Assembly (NCBI RefSeq): GCF_002160255.1
Contig: NZ_NFKF01000003.1
Coordinates: 224,763-288,762 of the forward strand
DNA from: Olsenella sp. An188
Lineage (GTDB): Bacteria > Actinomycetota > Coriobacteriia > Coriobacteriales > Atopobiaceae
DNA: 64,000 bases
Reading direction: 5' to 3'
Both the position numbers and the translations under genes were made by a program. Shown here in pieces: positions 34,144 through 42,953 of this stretch; positions within the stretch are counted from its first letter, which is position 1; each line of letters starts with the position of its first letter. The notes beneath the pieces are model-generated. The model saw only the letters and a list, made by a program, of their open reading frames with translations. It was not told where the DNA came from and searched no databases.

Positions 34144-35424
34144 CTAGGACAGCGCAATGACGCCGTTCTTCTCGTCCACCGTCGCGTCGAGGCCGAAGAG
34201 GCGCGCGAAGGCGTCGACGTCGACGAGCGCGTAGCGCGCGGCGCCCCCGGCGAGGTCGTCCTGCCGCAGGAGCATGGTCTGCCCGTCGAGCGTGAGCAGC
34301 GCGTCCGTGACGCCCGAGGGGTCGGTCCGGAGCGTGACGGTGCCGGACGCGCCCCCGCAGCGCCACGAGAACGAGCTGCCGTCCTGCTCGTACGACCCGC
34401 CCGCGAGAAGCGCCACCTGCTCGACGAGCCACGAGTGCGCGGCGACCGGCTCCTCGTCGCTCGTCGAGTACCTGGGGTCGCCCACGTCGACGCGCATGAC
34501 GTAGGTCCCGCGCCCCTCGTCCCAGCGCGCGACGCCGTCCTCGCCGTGCGCGATGAGGTCTCGCTGGAAGGGGTTCTCCGCGTCATCGAGGCCGTCGACG
34601 TCGTCGAGGCCGAGGGGGACCTCGGAGCCGCGCACGACGAGGCGGCCGATGCCCGAGCGGTGGGTGGAGTCGCGGAGGCCCTCGGGCAGGCCGGGGTCAT
34701 CGGGGGCGACGCCGTCGGCGATGAGCTGGGCGTAGGACCGCGAGAGCTCCTCGGTGGCCGCATCGGCGTCGAGCTCGCCAAACAGCGCAACGGTGCCGAG
34801 GTTGCGCCAGTCCTCGGGCCACCCGTCCTCGGCGGAGAGGCGCCCGTCGTACCACCTCACGCGGACGCCCGTCGAGGCGTGCTCGCGAATCCAGCTGGCG
34901 TCGTTGTAGGCGAGCTCGTCCTCGTAGACTTCGTCGGCCGCGGCGAGCATCTCCATCGCGGTGACGATCTGGTCGTAGGTCCTGACGTAGACGCACGGCC
35001 CGCTTGCCGAGAAGAGCGGGCCCTCGCCCGGCGACTCGAGGACGGCGTCCGTGAGCACGTCCACGGCGTCGTCGTAGTAGAGGCCGCGCACGACGTCGTC
35101 GTAGTCGCAGCTCACGTTCGGGTACGGCCCGGTGGGAAACTTCGGGTCCGGATCGGGGTTCACGATCTCGCTCACGGCGGTGAAGGCGAGGTCGCGCTCG
35201 GTGGACTCGAACGTGTAGACGACGCGCTGGGGCAGCGCACTCTCCTCGGTGACGTCGACGAGCTCGTAGCCCTCGTTCGGGCAGGCCGCGGCGACCTCGG
35301 CGAGCACCTCGTCGCGCCCGGGCGCCGGGGTGTCGAGCGGGACCCCGCAGGCCGCGAGCGCGAGGGCGAGCGCGCCCGCGAGGACGGCCGCCAGGGCAAG
35401 GGGTACCGCGTGCGCGTCTCTCAT
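34144..35424 (-). CDS. Lipoprotein of unknown function with a copper-amine-oxidase-N-like C-terminus
   Basis: 426 residues. N-terminal signal with lipobox L-A-A-C (Cys26), so it is predicted to be anchored to the outer face of the membrane. The middle part is acidic, without a family I recognise. The last ~35 residues, Y-A-L-V-D-V-D-A-F-A-R-L-F-G-L-D-A-T-V-D and N-G-V-I-A-L-S, look like the repeat unit of copper-amine-oxidase-N-like stalk domains seen in secreted Gram-positive proteins. ATG 35424 follows GAGGAG. It stands alone, divergent from gatC across a 285-bp gap. Confidence 0.65.
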   Translation of the reverse strand: MRDAHAVPLALAAVLAGALALALAACGVPLDTPAPGRDEVLAEVAAACPNEGYELVDVTEESALPQRVVYTFESTERDLAFTAVSEIVNPDPDPKFPTGPYPNVSCDYDDVVRGLYYDDAVDVLTDAVLESPGEGPLFSASGPCVYVRTYDQIVTAMEMLAAADEVYEDELAYNDASWIREHASTGVRVRWYDGRLSAEDGWPEDWRNLGTVALFGELDADAATEELSRSYAQLIADGVAPDDPGLPEGLRDSTHRSGIGRLVVRGSEVPLGLDDVDGLDDAENPFQRDLIAHGEDGVARWDEGRGTYVMRVDVGDPRYSTSDEEPVAAHSWLVEQVALLAGGSYEQDGSSFSWRCGGASGTVTLRTDPSGVTDALLTLDGQTMLLRQDDLAGGAARYALVDVDAFARLFGLDATVDEKNGVIALS

Positions 35425-35551
35425 GTCGACTCCTCCCCGCTGGCCGGGCGCTCTTCTCGCCCGTTCCTCCCAGTCTTTCAGATTGCCGTGCGCCCCTCAA
35501 GGCCGGTGCCGCCGTGCGGACGCGTCCGACCGGCCCGGCGTCCACGGCGAG

Positions 35552-35603
35552 CTCCGAGCCAAACGCACGGTTCTTCTCGCCAGAGCGTGCGTTTGGCTCG
35601 GAG
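35552..35603. repeat. Perfect 17-bp-arm hairpin with the motif as its loop
   Basis: Arms CTCCGAGCCAAACGCAC at 35552-35568 and its exact complement at 35587-35603. The 18-base loop is GGTTCTTCTCGCCAGAGC, i.e. one complete copy of the 12-mer motif. It is the cleanest of the motif-loop hairpins and lies in the lipoprotein-gatC gap upstream of the probable gatC -10 (TAGAAT at 35678). Confidence 0.9.
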
Positions 35604-35709
35604 GGGGCGCCCGCGTGCCCGCCACCCGCTTTGTTGCGGCCGCGTCTCCACGTCGCGCCCGCGTCCGGCCCCTGTCGTAGAATGTCCCCAGCAAACGACA
35701 GGAGGACCC

Positions 35710-36027
35710 ATGCCGCTTACCAGAGAAGACGTCGGCAGCATCGCCGACTACGCGCGGATCGCCCTCACGGACGCGGAGCTCGACGAGATGACCGCGTACA
35801 TGAACGAGGCCGTGGCGCTGCTCGAGCCCATCCGCCAGTACGACCTCGAGGGGGTCGAGCCCACGTTCCACCCCATCGGGGACCTGTCCAACGTCATGTC
35901 GCAGGACGTGCCCGACGACGAGGTGCGCCACCTCCCCGTGGACGTGGCGCTGTCCAACGCCGGCACCAGCCGCGAGCGCAGCTTCCGCGTGCCGTCCATC
36001 CTCGGCGAGGCGGGGGGTGACCGCTGA
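35710..36027 (+). CDS. gatC: Asp/Glu-tRNA amidotransferase subunit C
   Basis: 105-residue stabilising subunit of GatCAB, which amidates Glu-tRNA-Gln and/or Asp-tRNA-Asn. The sequence shows the GatC helix E-D-V-G-S-I-A-D-Y-A-R-I-A-L-T-D and the V-E-P-T-F-H-P-I motif near 49-56, then L-S-N-V-M-S-Q-D-V-P-D-D. ATG 35710 is preceded by ACAGGAGGA. The TGA overlaps the gatA ATG by one base, so translation is coupled. Confidence 0.93.
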   Translation: MPLTREDVGSIADYARIALTDAELDEMTAYMNEAVALLEPIRQYDLEGVEPTFHPIGDLSNVMSQDVPDDEVRHLPVDVALSNAGTSRERSFRVPSILGEAGGDR

Positions 36028-37529
36028 TGGCCGCCGCCACTAGCTTCGACCAGCTCTCTGCCGCCCAGATCGCCGCAGGCGTCGCGTCCGGCGACTTCAC
36101 CGCCGTCGAGGTCGCGCGCGCCGCGCTCGACGCCGTCGAGTCCCGCGACGGCGAGGTCCAGGCCTTCCTGCAGGTCACGCCCGAGCTCGCGCTCGAGGCG
36201 GCCGCCGCGACCGACGCGCGTCGCGCCGCCGGCGAGAAGCTCGGGCCGCTCGCCGGCGTGCCCGCGGCCTTCAAGGACAACATGAACCTCGTGGGCACGC
36301 GCACCACCTGCGCCTCGCGCATGCTCGCCAACTACGAGAGCCCCTACACCGCGACCTGCGTCCAGCGCCTCATAGACGCCGGGGCCACGCCGGTGGGCAA
36401 GACCAACATGGACGAGTTCGCCTTCGGCAGCTCGACCGAGTCCTCCGCCTTCCACCCCACGTACAACCCCTGGGACACCGAGCGCGTGCCGGGCGGCTCC
36501 TCGGGCGGCTCCGCGGCGGCGGTTGCGGCCGGCGAGGTCACGATCTCGCTGGGCTCCGACACGGGTGGCTCCATCCGCCAGCCGGCGTCGCTGTGCGGCG
36601 TGGTGGGCATGAAGCCCACCTACGGCGCCGTCAGCCGCTACGGCGTGGTGGCCTTCGGCAGCTCGCTCGACCAGGTCGGCCCCTTCGGCCGCAGCGTGGC
36701 CGACGTGGCGCTTGCCATGAACGCGCTCGTTGCCGGCGGCCGTGACCCGTGGGACTCCACCTCCCAGGACTGCCCGGTCGACTTCCTGGAGCACCTCGAG
36801 GATCCCGTGGAGGGTCGCAGCGTCGGCGTGGTCCCGGAGCTCATGGAGGCCGCCGGCCTCGCGCAGGAGGAGCGCGACGCGGTTCTTCTCGCCGCGCGGT
36901 CCCTTGAGGAGCAGGGGGCACGCATCGTCGAGGTGGAGCTTCCCAACATCGCCTCCGCCATCGCCGCGTACTACGTCATCGCCCCGTGCGAGGCCTTCTC
37001 CAACCTGGCCCGCTTCGACGGGGTGCGCTACGGCTACCAGGAGCCGGGGTGTCCCACGCTCGCCGAGCAGACCTCGAAGAGCCGCGCGCACGGCTTTGGC
37101 GAGGAGGCCAAGCGCCGCCAGATGCTCGGTGCCTACCTGCTCTCCTCCGGCGTCTACGAGAAGTACTACTACCCGGCGCAGCAGGTCCGCACCCTCATCA
37201 CGGCCGACTACGCGCGCGCCTACGAGAAGTGCGACGTCATCCTCATGCCGGCCAGCCCGCGCACGGCCTTCCGCCTTGGCGAGATGAGCGACCCCACCGA
37301 GATGTACGCCTCGGACATGTTCACGATCTCCAACAACATCGCGGGCAACGGCGGCGTCTCGGTGCCGATGGGCCTGGGCGCGGCCTCGGGCCTTCCCGTC
37401 TCCGCGCAGCTCCAGGGGCCTGCGTTCAGGGACCGCTCCCTGCTCACGTTTGCGCGCGCCATCGAGCGGGCGGTCGGGGGCGCCTGCGTGGCGCCCGCCT
37501 TTGCCGGGAGGGGGGGTGAGCTCGCATGA
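36027..37529 (+). CDS. gatA: Asp/Glu-tRNA amidotransferase subunit A
   Basis: 500-residue amidase-signature subunit that releases ammonia from glutamine. The Ser-cisSer-Lys triad is visible: Lys in F-K-D-N-M near 82, G-G-S-S-G-G-S-A-A-A-V-A-A-G near 157-170 and D-T-G-G-S-I-R-Q-P-A near 179-188. The following C-G-V-V-G-M-K-P-T-Y-G segment completes the signature. A Leu-Leu-Ala triplet at 36885 is encoded by a CTTCTCGCC motif copy. The stop overlaps the gatB ATG. Confidence 0.95.
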   Translation: MAAATSFDQLSAAQIAAGVASGDFTAVEVARAALDAVESRDGEVQAFLQVTPELALEAAAATDARRAAGEKLGPLAGVPAAFKDNMNLVGTRTTCASRMLANYESPYTATCVQRLIDAGATPVGKTNMDEFAFGSSTESSAFHPTYNPWDTERVPGGSSGGSAAAVAAGEVTISLGSDTGGSIRQPASLCGVVGMKPTYGAVSRYGVVAFGSSLDQVGPFGRSVADVALAMNALVAGGRDPWDSTSQDCPVDFLEHLEDPVEGRSVGVVPELMEAAGLAQEERDAVLLAARSLEEQGARIVEVELPNIASAIAAYYVIAPCEAFSNLARFDGVRYGYQEPGCPTLAEQTSKSRAHGFGEEAKRRQMLGAYLLSSGVYEKYYYPAQQVRTLITADYARAYEKCDVILMPASPRTAFRLGEMSDPTEMYASDMFTISNNIAGNGGVSVPMGLGAASGLPVSAQLQGPAFRDRSLLTFARAIERAVGGACVAPAFAGRGGELA

Positions 37530-39037
37530 AGAAGCTCGCCGAGGTCCTGCGCGACTGGGAGGCCGTGATCGGCCTCGAGGTCCACACCGAGCTCACCACG
37601 CTCGAGACCAAGATGTTCTGCAACTGCCGCCTGTCCCACGACGACGAGCCCAACACCAACGTCTGCCCCGTCTGCCTGGGCATGCCGGGCGCGCTCCCCG
37701 TGCCCAACGAGAAGGCCATCGAGTCGATCGTCATGGCGGGCCTGGCCACGGGCTGCCAGATCCAGCGCCACTCGATGTTCTACCGCAAGCACTACTTCTA
37801 CCCGGACATGGCCAAGAACTTCCAGACCACCCAGGGCCCGGTCGCATTCTGCATGCATGGCCGGCTCGACCTCGAGGTCTCCGGCGAGGGCGCGCGCGAG
37901 CGGCCCGACGGCACGGGCGTCGAGAAGGACGCCGACGGCTCCTACGTGGCCCCCGTCCGCATCCTGCGCATCCACATGGAGGAGGACGCGGCCAAGATGG
38001 TGCACGTGGGCGGCGAGGAGGGCCGCATCGGCGGCGCCGCGGAGTCGCTCATCGACTACAACCGCTGCGGCACGCCGCTCATCGAGCTCGTCACCGAGCC
38101 CGACCTGCGCACGCCCGAGGAGGCGCGCCTGTTCATGGAGAAGCTGCGCCAGACCTTCCTCACGCTCGGCATCTCCGACTGCTCGCTCGAGAACGGCTCC
38201 ATGCGCTGCGACGGCAACGTCAGCCTGCGCCGCCGCGGCACCACCGAGCTCGGCACCAAGACCGAGATGAAGAACATCAACTCCTTCAAGAGCCTCCACG
38301 ACGCCCTCGAGTACGAGATCTGCCGCCAGGCGGAGGTGCTCGAGGAGGGCGGGATCGTCTACCAGGAGACGCGCCACTGGGAGCCGAGCCGCCGGCGCAC
38401 CGTGGTCATGCGCGTCAAGGAGACGGCGGACGACTACCGCCTCTTCCCGGACCCCGACCTCGCGCCGTTCGACCTCACCGACGAGTTCGTCGAGCGCTGC
38501 CGCGCGCGCATCCCCGAGCTGCCGGACGCCAAGCGCGACCGCTACGTGGCCGACTACGGCCTCAAGCGCAAGGACGCGGCCCAGCTCGCCGGTGACCCGG
38601 CGGTCGCGGCCTTCTTCGAGGAGGCGCTCGCGGGCGTGGGCGAGAAGGTCGTGGGCACGCTGGCCAACGTCATGGTGAACCTCGTGCCCAGCTACTCGGG
38701 CCTTACGGTCGAGCAGGTCCGCGGCATCTCCGGGCTTCTCGCCGAGGAGGCGGTGACGTTCGCGCAGGCGCGCGAGGTGCTTGACGCGGTGTGCGGCAGC
38801 GGCGAGGACCCGGTGGCCTACGTGGACGCCCACGGCATGCGCCAGTCCACGGACACGGACGCGCTGGCCGCGATCGTGGATGAGGTGCTGGGCCGCTGCA
38901 CCGACCAAGTCCAGCAGTACCGCGACGGTAACAAGAAGGTGCTCGGCTTCCTCGTGGGCCAGTGCATGAAGGCCGCCAGGGGCTCCGGCAACCCCAAGGC
39001 GTTCAACAGGATGCTCGCGGAGCGGCTGGAGGGCTAG
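37526..39037 (+). CDS. gatB: Asp/Glu-tRNA amidotransferase subunit B
   Basis: 503-residue kinase-type subunit that activates the mischarged tRNA with ATP. Motifs: V-I-G-L-E-V-H-T-E-L near 13-22, C-P-V-C-L-G-M-P-G-A-L-P near 49-60, H-M-E-E-D-A-A-K near 148-155, and the C-terminal YqeY-like helical tRNA-binding domain (G-x-x-x-G-x-L-V-G-Q-C-M-K-A near 469-482). Zinc-ligand cysteines at the N-terminus appear as C-N-C near 33-35 and C-P-V-C. Last gene of the operon; a CTTCTCGCC pair (39075, 39093) follows. Confidence 0.95.
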   Translation: MKKLAEVLRDWEAVIGLEVHTELTTLETKMFCNCRLSHDDEPNTNVCPVCLGMPGALPVPNEKAIESIVMAGLATGCQIQRHSMFYRKHYFYPDMAKNFQTTQGPVAFCMHGRLDLEVSGEGARERPDGTGVEKDADGSYVAPVRILRIHMEEDAAKMVHVGGEEGRIGGAAESLIDYNRCGTPLIELVTEPDLRTPEEARLFMEKLRQTFLTLGISDCSLENGSMRCDGNVSLRRRGTTELGTKTEMKNINSFKSLHDALEYEICRQAEVLEEGGIVYQETRHWEPSRRRTVVMRVKETADDYRLFPDPDLAPFDLTDEFVERCRARIPELPDAKRDRYVADYGLKRKDAAQLAGDPAVAAFFEEALAGVGEKVVGTLANVMVNLVPSYSGLTVEQVRGISGLLAEEAVTFAQAREVLDAVCGSGEDPVAYVDAHGMRQSTDTDALAAIVDEVLGRCTDQVQQYRDGNKKVLGFLVGQCMKAARGSGNPKAFNRMLAERLEG

Positions 39038-39164
39038 CTCCCCGCGGGGCCCTGCGGGGCCCCGGCCGCACGTCCTTCTCGCCCGCCGCGCACTTCTCGC
39101 CGGTGCGGGCGCGCAAACCTGCTAGACTGCCCGAGGCAGTGCGGCGTCGAGAGGGGAGCGCGCG

Positions 39165-40109
39165 GTGGACGAGCAGCTGGAGGCGGCGGTCGAGCCGGTC
39201 TCTGAGGTCGTGAGCGAGGACGAGGCCAGGCGCGGGGAGCGGCTCTCCAAGAAGCGCATGGCCTACAGCTTCCCCACCTTCTTCGCGCTGCTCAACGCCG
39301 GGCTCGTCCTCACGGCCGTGGCGCTCGTGCTCTTCAAGACCCCCAACCACCTGGCCTTCGGCGGCACCACGGGCTTCGCGATCCTGCTCAACGCCGCGGT
39401 GCCGGCGCTTCCGGTCTCCGCGTACATGTGGATCCTGAACGTGGTGCTGGTGCTGCTCGGCCTGGTGTTTCTCGACCGCAAGGCGGTGCTGTGGAGCGCC
39501 TTCGCGTCGTTTGCGCTCTCGGGGTACACGTCGCTTTTCGAGTGGCTCTTCCCGGTAACGTCCTCGATCACCGGGGACCTGTGGCTCGATGTCTGCTTTG
39601 CGGTGCTGCTGCCGGCCGTGGGCTCGGCGATCGTCTTTGACATCGGCGCGTCGACGGGCGGCACGGACATCCTCGCCATGATCTTGCGCAAGCACACCGA
39701 CATAGAGATCGGCAAGGCGCTCTTCGCCGTGGACGTGGCCGTGGTCGTGGCGGCGATAGGGCTCTTCGGCGCGCGCGTGGGCCTCTACTGCGTGCTCGCC
39801 CTCATCGGCAAGACCTTCGTGGTCGACGGCTTCATTGAGTCCATCCGCCAGCGCAAGGTCTGCCAGGTCATCTGCAGCCACCCGCGCGACGTGGAGGAGT
39901 TCATCGTCAAGAAGCTCGGGCGCACGGCCACGATCCAGTTTGGCTGGGGCGCCTACTCCGGCAAGCGCGTGGTCATCCTCACGAGCGTGCTCTCGCGCCG
40001 CGAGGCCATGCGGCTGCGGCTCTTCGTCCGCGCGCAAGACCCGGGCGCGTTCATCACCATCACCAGCAGCTCCGAGATCGTGGGCCGGGGCTTCCGCGGC
40101 GTCAACTAG
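39165..40109 (+). CDS. YitT-family integral membrane protein (DUF161-DUF2179)
   Basis: 314 residues. After an acidic N-terminal ~30 residues there are about five hydrophobic segments (~45-65, 75-95, 100-118, 135-160, 190-225), then a soluble C-terminal DUF2179 domain (R-Q-R-K-V-C-Q-V-I-C-S ... F-I-T-I-T-S-S-S-E-I-V-G-R-G-F). Family motifs G-G-T-T-G-F-A and S-T-G-G-T-D-I-L-A are present. Transport substrate is not established for the family. The start is GTG 39165 with GAGAGGGG upstream; TAGACT at 39123 is a likely -10. Confidence 0.88.
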   Translation: MDEQLEAAVEPVSEVVSEDEARRGERLSKKRMAYSFPTFFALLNAGLVLTAVALVLFKTPNHLAFGGTTGFAILLNAAVPALPVSAYMWILNVVLVLLGLVFLDRKAVLWSAFASFALSGYTSLFEWLFPVTSSITGDLWLDVCFAVLLPAVGSAIVFDIGASTGGTDILAMILRKHTDIEIGKALFAVDVAVVVAAIGLFGARVGLYCVLALIGKTFVVDGFIESIRQRKVCQVICSHPRDVEEFIVKKLGRTATIQFGWGAYSGKRVVILTSVLSRREAMRLRLFVRAQDPGAFITITSSSEIVGRGFRGVN

Positions 40110-40260
40110 CGGGCTCGGCGAGCGGGTCCTTCTCGCCGGGGCGCCGCCGCCTCGGCTCGGCTCGTATGGTTAGAATCCTTTATGATTACCCGCTCGTTTG
40201 CGGCGCCGTGACGGCCCGCGCGTTCCCGGCAAGGCCCTCTCTGCCCAAAACCCGCTGTCG

Positions 40261-40502
40261 TTGGGTGGCATCTTTGATGTGAGGGCGCCGCTTCGGGCGC
40301 GTGAGGCGCCGGCGAGAAGAACCTCGCGGGCGTTTGCGCAGCTCACAGCCTTGCTGGTGCGCGGGAATAGCGTGCGCGGGCGCAGCTGCATCAAACATGC
40401 CGCCCAATCGCGGGAGGTTTGTGACAGCACTGGCCCAGGCCCGCACCCGGGGGGGGTTGTGACAGCGCTGGCCCAGGCCCGCGCGCGGGGTTTGTGACAG
40501 CG
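40261..40502. repeat. Second TTGGGTGGCATNTTTGATG inverted repeat plus TTTGTGACAG direct repeats
   Basis: Arms at 40261-40279 and 40389-40407 match the 19-mer family of the 9.77-9.88 kb gap (two mismatches between arms). The spacer contains one GGCGAGAAGAAC copy (40311). Directly after it, TTGTGACAGCRCTGGCCCAG is repeated at 40419 and 40457 (38-bp pitch), and TTTGTGACAGCGG appears a third time at 40491. The 40110-40539 gap otherwise holds a CTTCTCGCC copy at 40129 and no gene. Confidence 0.85.
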
Positions 40503-40539
40503 GAGGGTCCGGTCCCGTTCCCGCACCGGCGCGCCCGCG

Positions 40540-41190
40540 CTACTCCTTCGGGCCGTTCTTGGCCTCGTCGAGGTAGCTGTAGAGCGTGTACTTGGAGATG
40601 CCGAAGTACTTGCAGACCTTGGGGCCGCTCTTGGTGATGAGGAAGGCGCCCGTGTCGTTGAGGTAGCGGATCGCGCGGACCTTCTCCTCCTTGGTCATGA
40701 GCGCCACGGGCGTCCCCACGAGCTCCACGCTCTGCTCGATGAGGTCGTCCAGCAGGTCGGCCACGTTGCGCACGATCGGCTCGGGCTCGCGTGGGGCGCT
40801 CGGCTCGGTGCCCACCAGCTCGCCTATGACCTCGCCCGCCGCGCGCAGGACCGTGATGTCAAAGTTGAGCGCGAAGATGCCGACCGCGTGCCCGCTCTCG
40901 TCGCGGATGAAGACGGTCGAGGACTTGAGCACCTTGCCGTCCGCCGTCTTGGTGAGGTAGGAGAGGCGGTCCTCGAGCTTGTGGTCGCCGGCGTGCAGCG
41001 CCTCGAGCACCACGTGGCTCGGGCCGTCGCCCAGGCGCCTGCCCGTGACGTGCCCGTTCTCGATGGCCACGATCGAGTGGTTGGGGTCGGCCGTCTCCAG
41101 GTCGTGCACCACGACCTCGCACCCGCTGCCAAACTGGAGCGCGAGCGCGTGGGCGAGCCGCTTGTAGAAGTCGAGCTGGTTCTCGGTCAT
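40540..41190 (-). CDS. YheO-like PAS-HTH transcriptional regulator
   Basis: 216 residues. The N-terminal YheO-type PAS domain spans ~1-125 (C-E-V-V-V-H-D-L, H-S-I-V-A-I-E-N-G-H-V-T-G-R and I-F-A-L-N-F-D-I-T). The C-terminal HTH (~155-215) ends K-V-C-K-Y-F-G-I-S-K-Y-T-L-Y-S-Y-L-D-E-A, typical of the DauR/YheO family. ATG 41190 is selected over 41379 because GGGAGG lies just upstream and the conserved domain starts there. It is divergent from the NCS2 permease and most likely senses a purine-pathway metabolite to control the 41.5-50.5 kb cluster, which is inference from position. Confidence 0.8.
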   Translation of the reverse strand: MTENQLDFYKRLAHALALQFGSGCEVVVHDLETADPNHSIVAIENGHVTGRRLGDGPSHVVLEALHAGDHKLEDRLSYLTKTADGKVLKSSTVFIRDESGHAVGIFALNFDITVLRAAGEVIGELVGTEPSAPREPEPIVRNVADLLDDLIEQSVELVGTPVALMTKEEKVRAIRYLNDTGAFLITKSGPKVCKYFGISKYTLYSYLDEAKNGPKE

Positions 41191-41403
41191 GGGGCACCTC
41201 CCTGCCCTTTCGGGGGCGAGCGTTAGCAATCGTATACCCGGTTCGCGTGCCAAACTTACTTTTTGTAAGGCACCCAAACCGGTCGGCATCTTTCGGCGGG
41301 CGAGAAAAACGCGTGCTGACGTGGCGTTATATCGTCCCGAGTTCAACGAAATTCTTACCGTAAACGGCGCTCCCGTCAACCGTTCACGCCCCGCAACCTA
41401 CCG

Positions 41404-41438
41404 TCTAACAGATTTTCTTGAAAGCAGACAAATTGTTA
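41404..41438. promoter_or_regulatory. Candidate operator for the YheO-like regulator
   Basis: CTAACAGATTT at 41404-41414 is mirrored by AAATTGTTAG at 41429-41438, about 57 bp before the permease start and within the 304-bp divergent gap. A weak -10 (TACTAT at 41453) follows. The rest of the gap is AT-richer than flanking genes but shows no riboswitch I can recognise. Confidence 0.35.
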
Positions 41439-41494
41439 GCCAGCCCCGCGCAATACTATCGAAACATAGTCGCAGACTCGTGGAGAGGACGATC

Positions 41495-42895
41495 ATGGCA
41501 AAGACGCAAGCCGCGGATGCCAAGGGCGCGTCCGCGTTCCTGTTCCAGCGTGACGGGATGCCTCCCGTCGCGGAGATGCTGCCCTGCGCGCTCCAGCACG
41601 TCCTGGCGTCGTTCGCCGGCATCATCACCCCGGCGATCCTCATCGCCGCCACGTTCAACTTCACCACGGAGCAGCGCACCGACATCATCCAGGTGGCGCT
41701 CATCCTCTCGGCGCTCGACACGGGCCTGCAGGCCTTCGCGCCGTTCCGTCGCATCGGCGGCAACCTGCCGATCGTCATGGGCGTCTCGTTTGCCTTCCTG
41801 CCCGCGCTCCAGGCCATGGGCGCCACGTTCTCCTTCGGCTCGCTGCTCGGCGGCGAGATCGTGGGCGGCGTCGCGGCCATCCTCTTCGGCCTGTTCTACA
41901 GCAAGCTCAAGGGGCTGTTCCCCCCGGTGGTCACGGGCACGGTGATCTTCACGATCGGCGTCTCGCTCTACCCCACGGCCATCAAGTACATGGCCGGCGG
42001 CGAGGGCACCGACCTCTGGGGCACCCCGCAGGCGTGGATCGTGGCGCTCGTCACCTTCGCCGTGGTCTTTGGCCTCAACAACTTCGCTAAGGGCACCCTC
42101 AAGCTCGGCAGCGTCTTCTTCGGCATGATCGTGGGCATCGTCGTCTCCGCGCCCTTCGGCATGCTCGACTTCTCGGCCGTGGGCTCGGCCGGCGTCTTCG
42201 CGTTCCCCAAGATCATGCCGTACCAGATCGAGTTCGTCCCCGAGGTCTGCATCACGCTCGCCGTGGTCTACCCGATGGTCGCCATCCAGGTCATCGGCGA
42301 CGTATCGGCCGCCTGCCTCGGCTCCATGGACCGCATGCCCACCGAGCGCGAGCTGTCCGGCGCCATCGTCTCCCAGGGCGCCACGTCGATCGTCTCCGCC
42401 TTCATCGGCGGCCTGCCCACCTCGGCGCTCGGCCAGAACGTGGGCATCATCTGCTCCAACAAGGTCGTCAACAAGTGGGTCTTCGTGATCGTGGCCGCGG
42501 TCTTCGCAGCCGCCGGCCTGCTGCCGCAGCTCTCCGCCGTGCTCACGGCCATCCCGCAGCCCGTCATCGGCGGCGCCACGGTGGGCGTCTTCGGCACCAT
42601 CACCATGAACGGCGTGCGCATGTTCACCAAGGACGGCCTCACGCCGCGCACCACCACGATCGTGGGCACCTCCGTCGTCTTCGGGCTCGGCATCTGGATG
42701 GCCACCGGCTGCCTCGCCGGCCCCGGCATGCCCTCCTGGGTGACCACCGTCATCGGCTCCAACGCCATCACCCCGGCCGCGCTCATGGCCATCATCCTGA
42801 ACCTCATCCTGCCGGTCGACCCGCCGCAAGAGATCCGCAAGGCGGCCACCAAGGAGCAGGCCGTCGCAAAGGTCATGCCCGCCAGCAAGGAGTAG
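41495..42895 (+). CDS. NCS2-family xanthine/uracil permease
   Basis: 466 residues with about 12-14 hydrophobic segments. Family features: L-P-C-A-L-Q-H-V-L-A-S-F-A-G near 30-43 (the conserved Q-H pair), L-F-P-P-V-V-T-G-T-V near 140-149, and the N-G-V-R / Q-N-V-G-I-I-C substrate segment near 310. These match xanthine-type nucleobase:cation symporters such as PbuX/XanQ. It is the first gene of the purine cluster and would import the substrate of the downstream hydroxylase. ATG 41495 follows GGAGAGGA. Confidence 0.88.
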   Translation: MAKTQAADAKGASAFLFQRDGMPPVAEMLPCALQHVLASFAGIITPAILIAATFNFTTEQRTDIIQVALILSALDTGLQAFAPFRRIGGNLPIVMGVSFAFLPALQAMGATFSFGSLLGGEIVGGVAAILFGLFYSKLKGLFPPVVTGTVIFTIGVSLYPTAIKYMAGGEGTDLWGTPQAWIVALVTFAVVFGLNNFAKGTLKLGSVFFGMIVGIVVSAPFGMLDFSAVGSAGVFAFPKIMPYQIEFVPEVCITLAVVYPMVAIQVIGDVSAACLGSMDRMPTERELSGAIVSQGATSIVSAFIGGLPTSALGQNVGIICSNKVVNKWVFVIVAAVFAAAGLLPQLSAVLTAIPQPVIGGATVGVFGTITMNGVRMFTKDGLTPRTTTIVGTSVVFGLGIWMATGCLAGPGMPSWVTTVIGSNAITPAALMAIILNLILPVDPPQEIRKAATKEQAVAKVMPASKE

Positions 42896-42953
42896 GCGCA
42901 GGGCCCGCACCCTACGCACCCGTCCTTCTCGCCCGCAAAGATAGGAGAAGAAG

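Noticed and set aside
40400..40502. CRISPR array suggested by spaced direct repeats
   Set aside because: Only two full copies, repeat partly GC simple sequence, and no cas gene in the window.
41191..41494. Purine riboswitch before the NCS2 permease
   Set aside because: None of the conserved purine-riboswitch loop sequences is visible; only a weak dyad and -10 remain.
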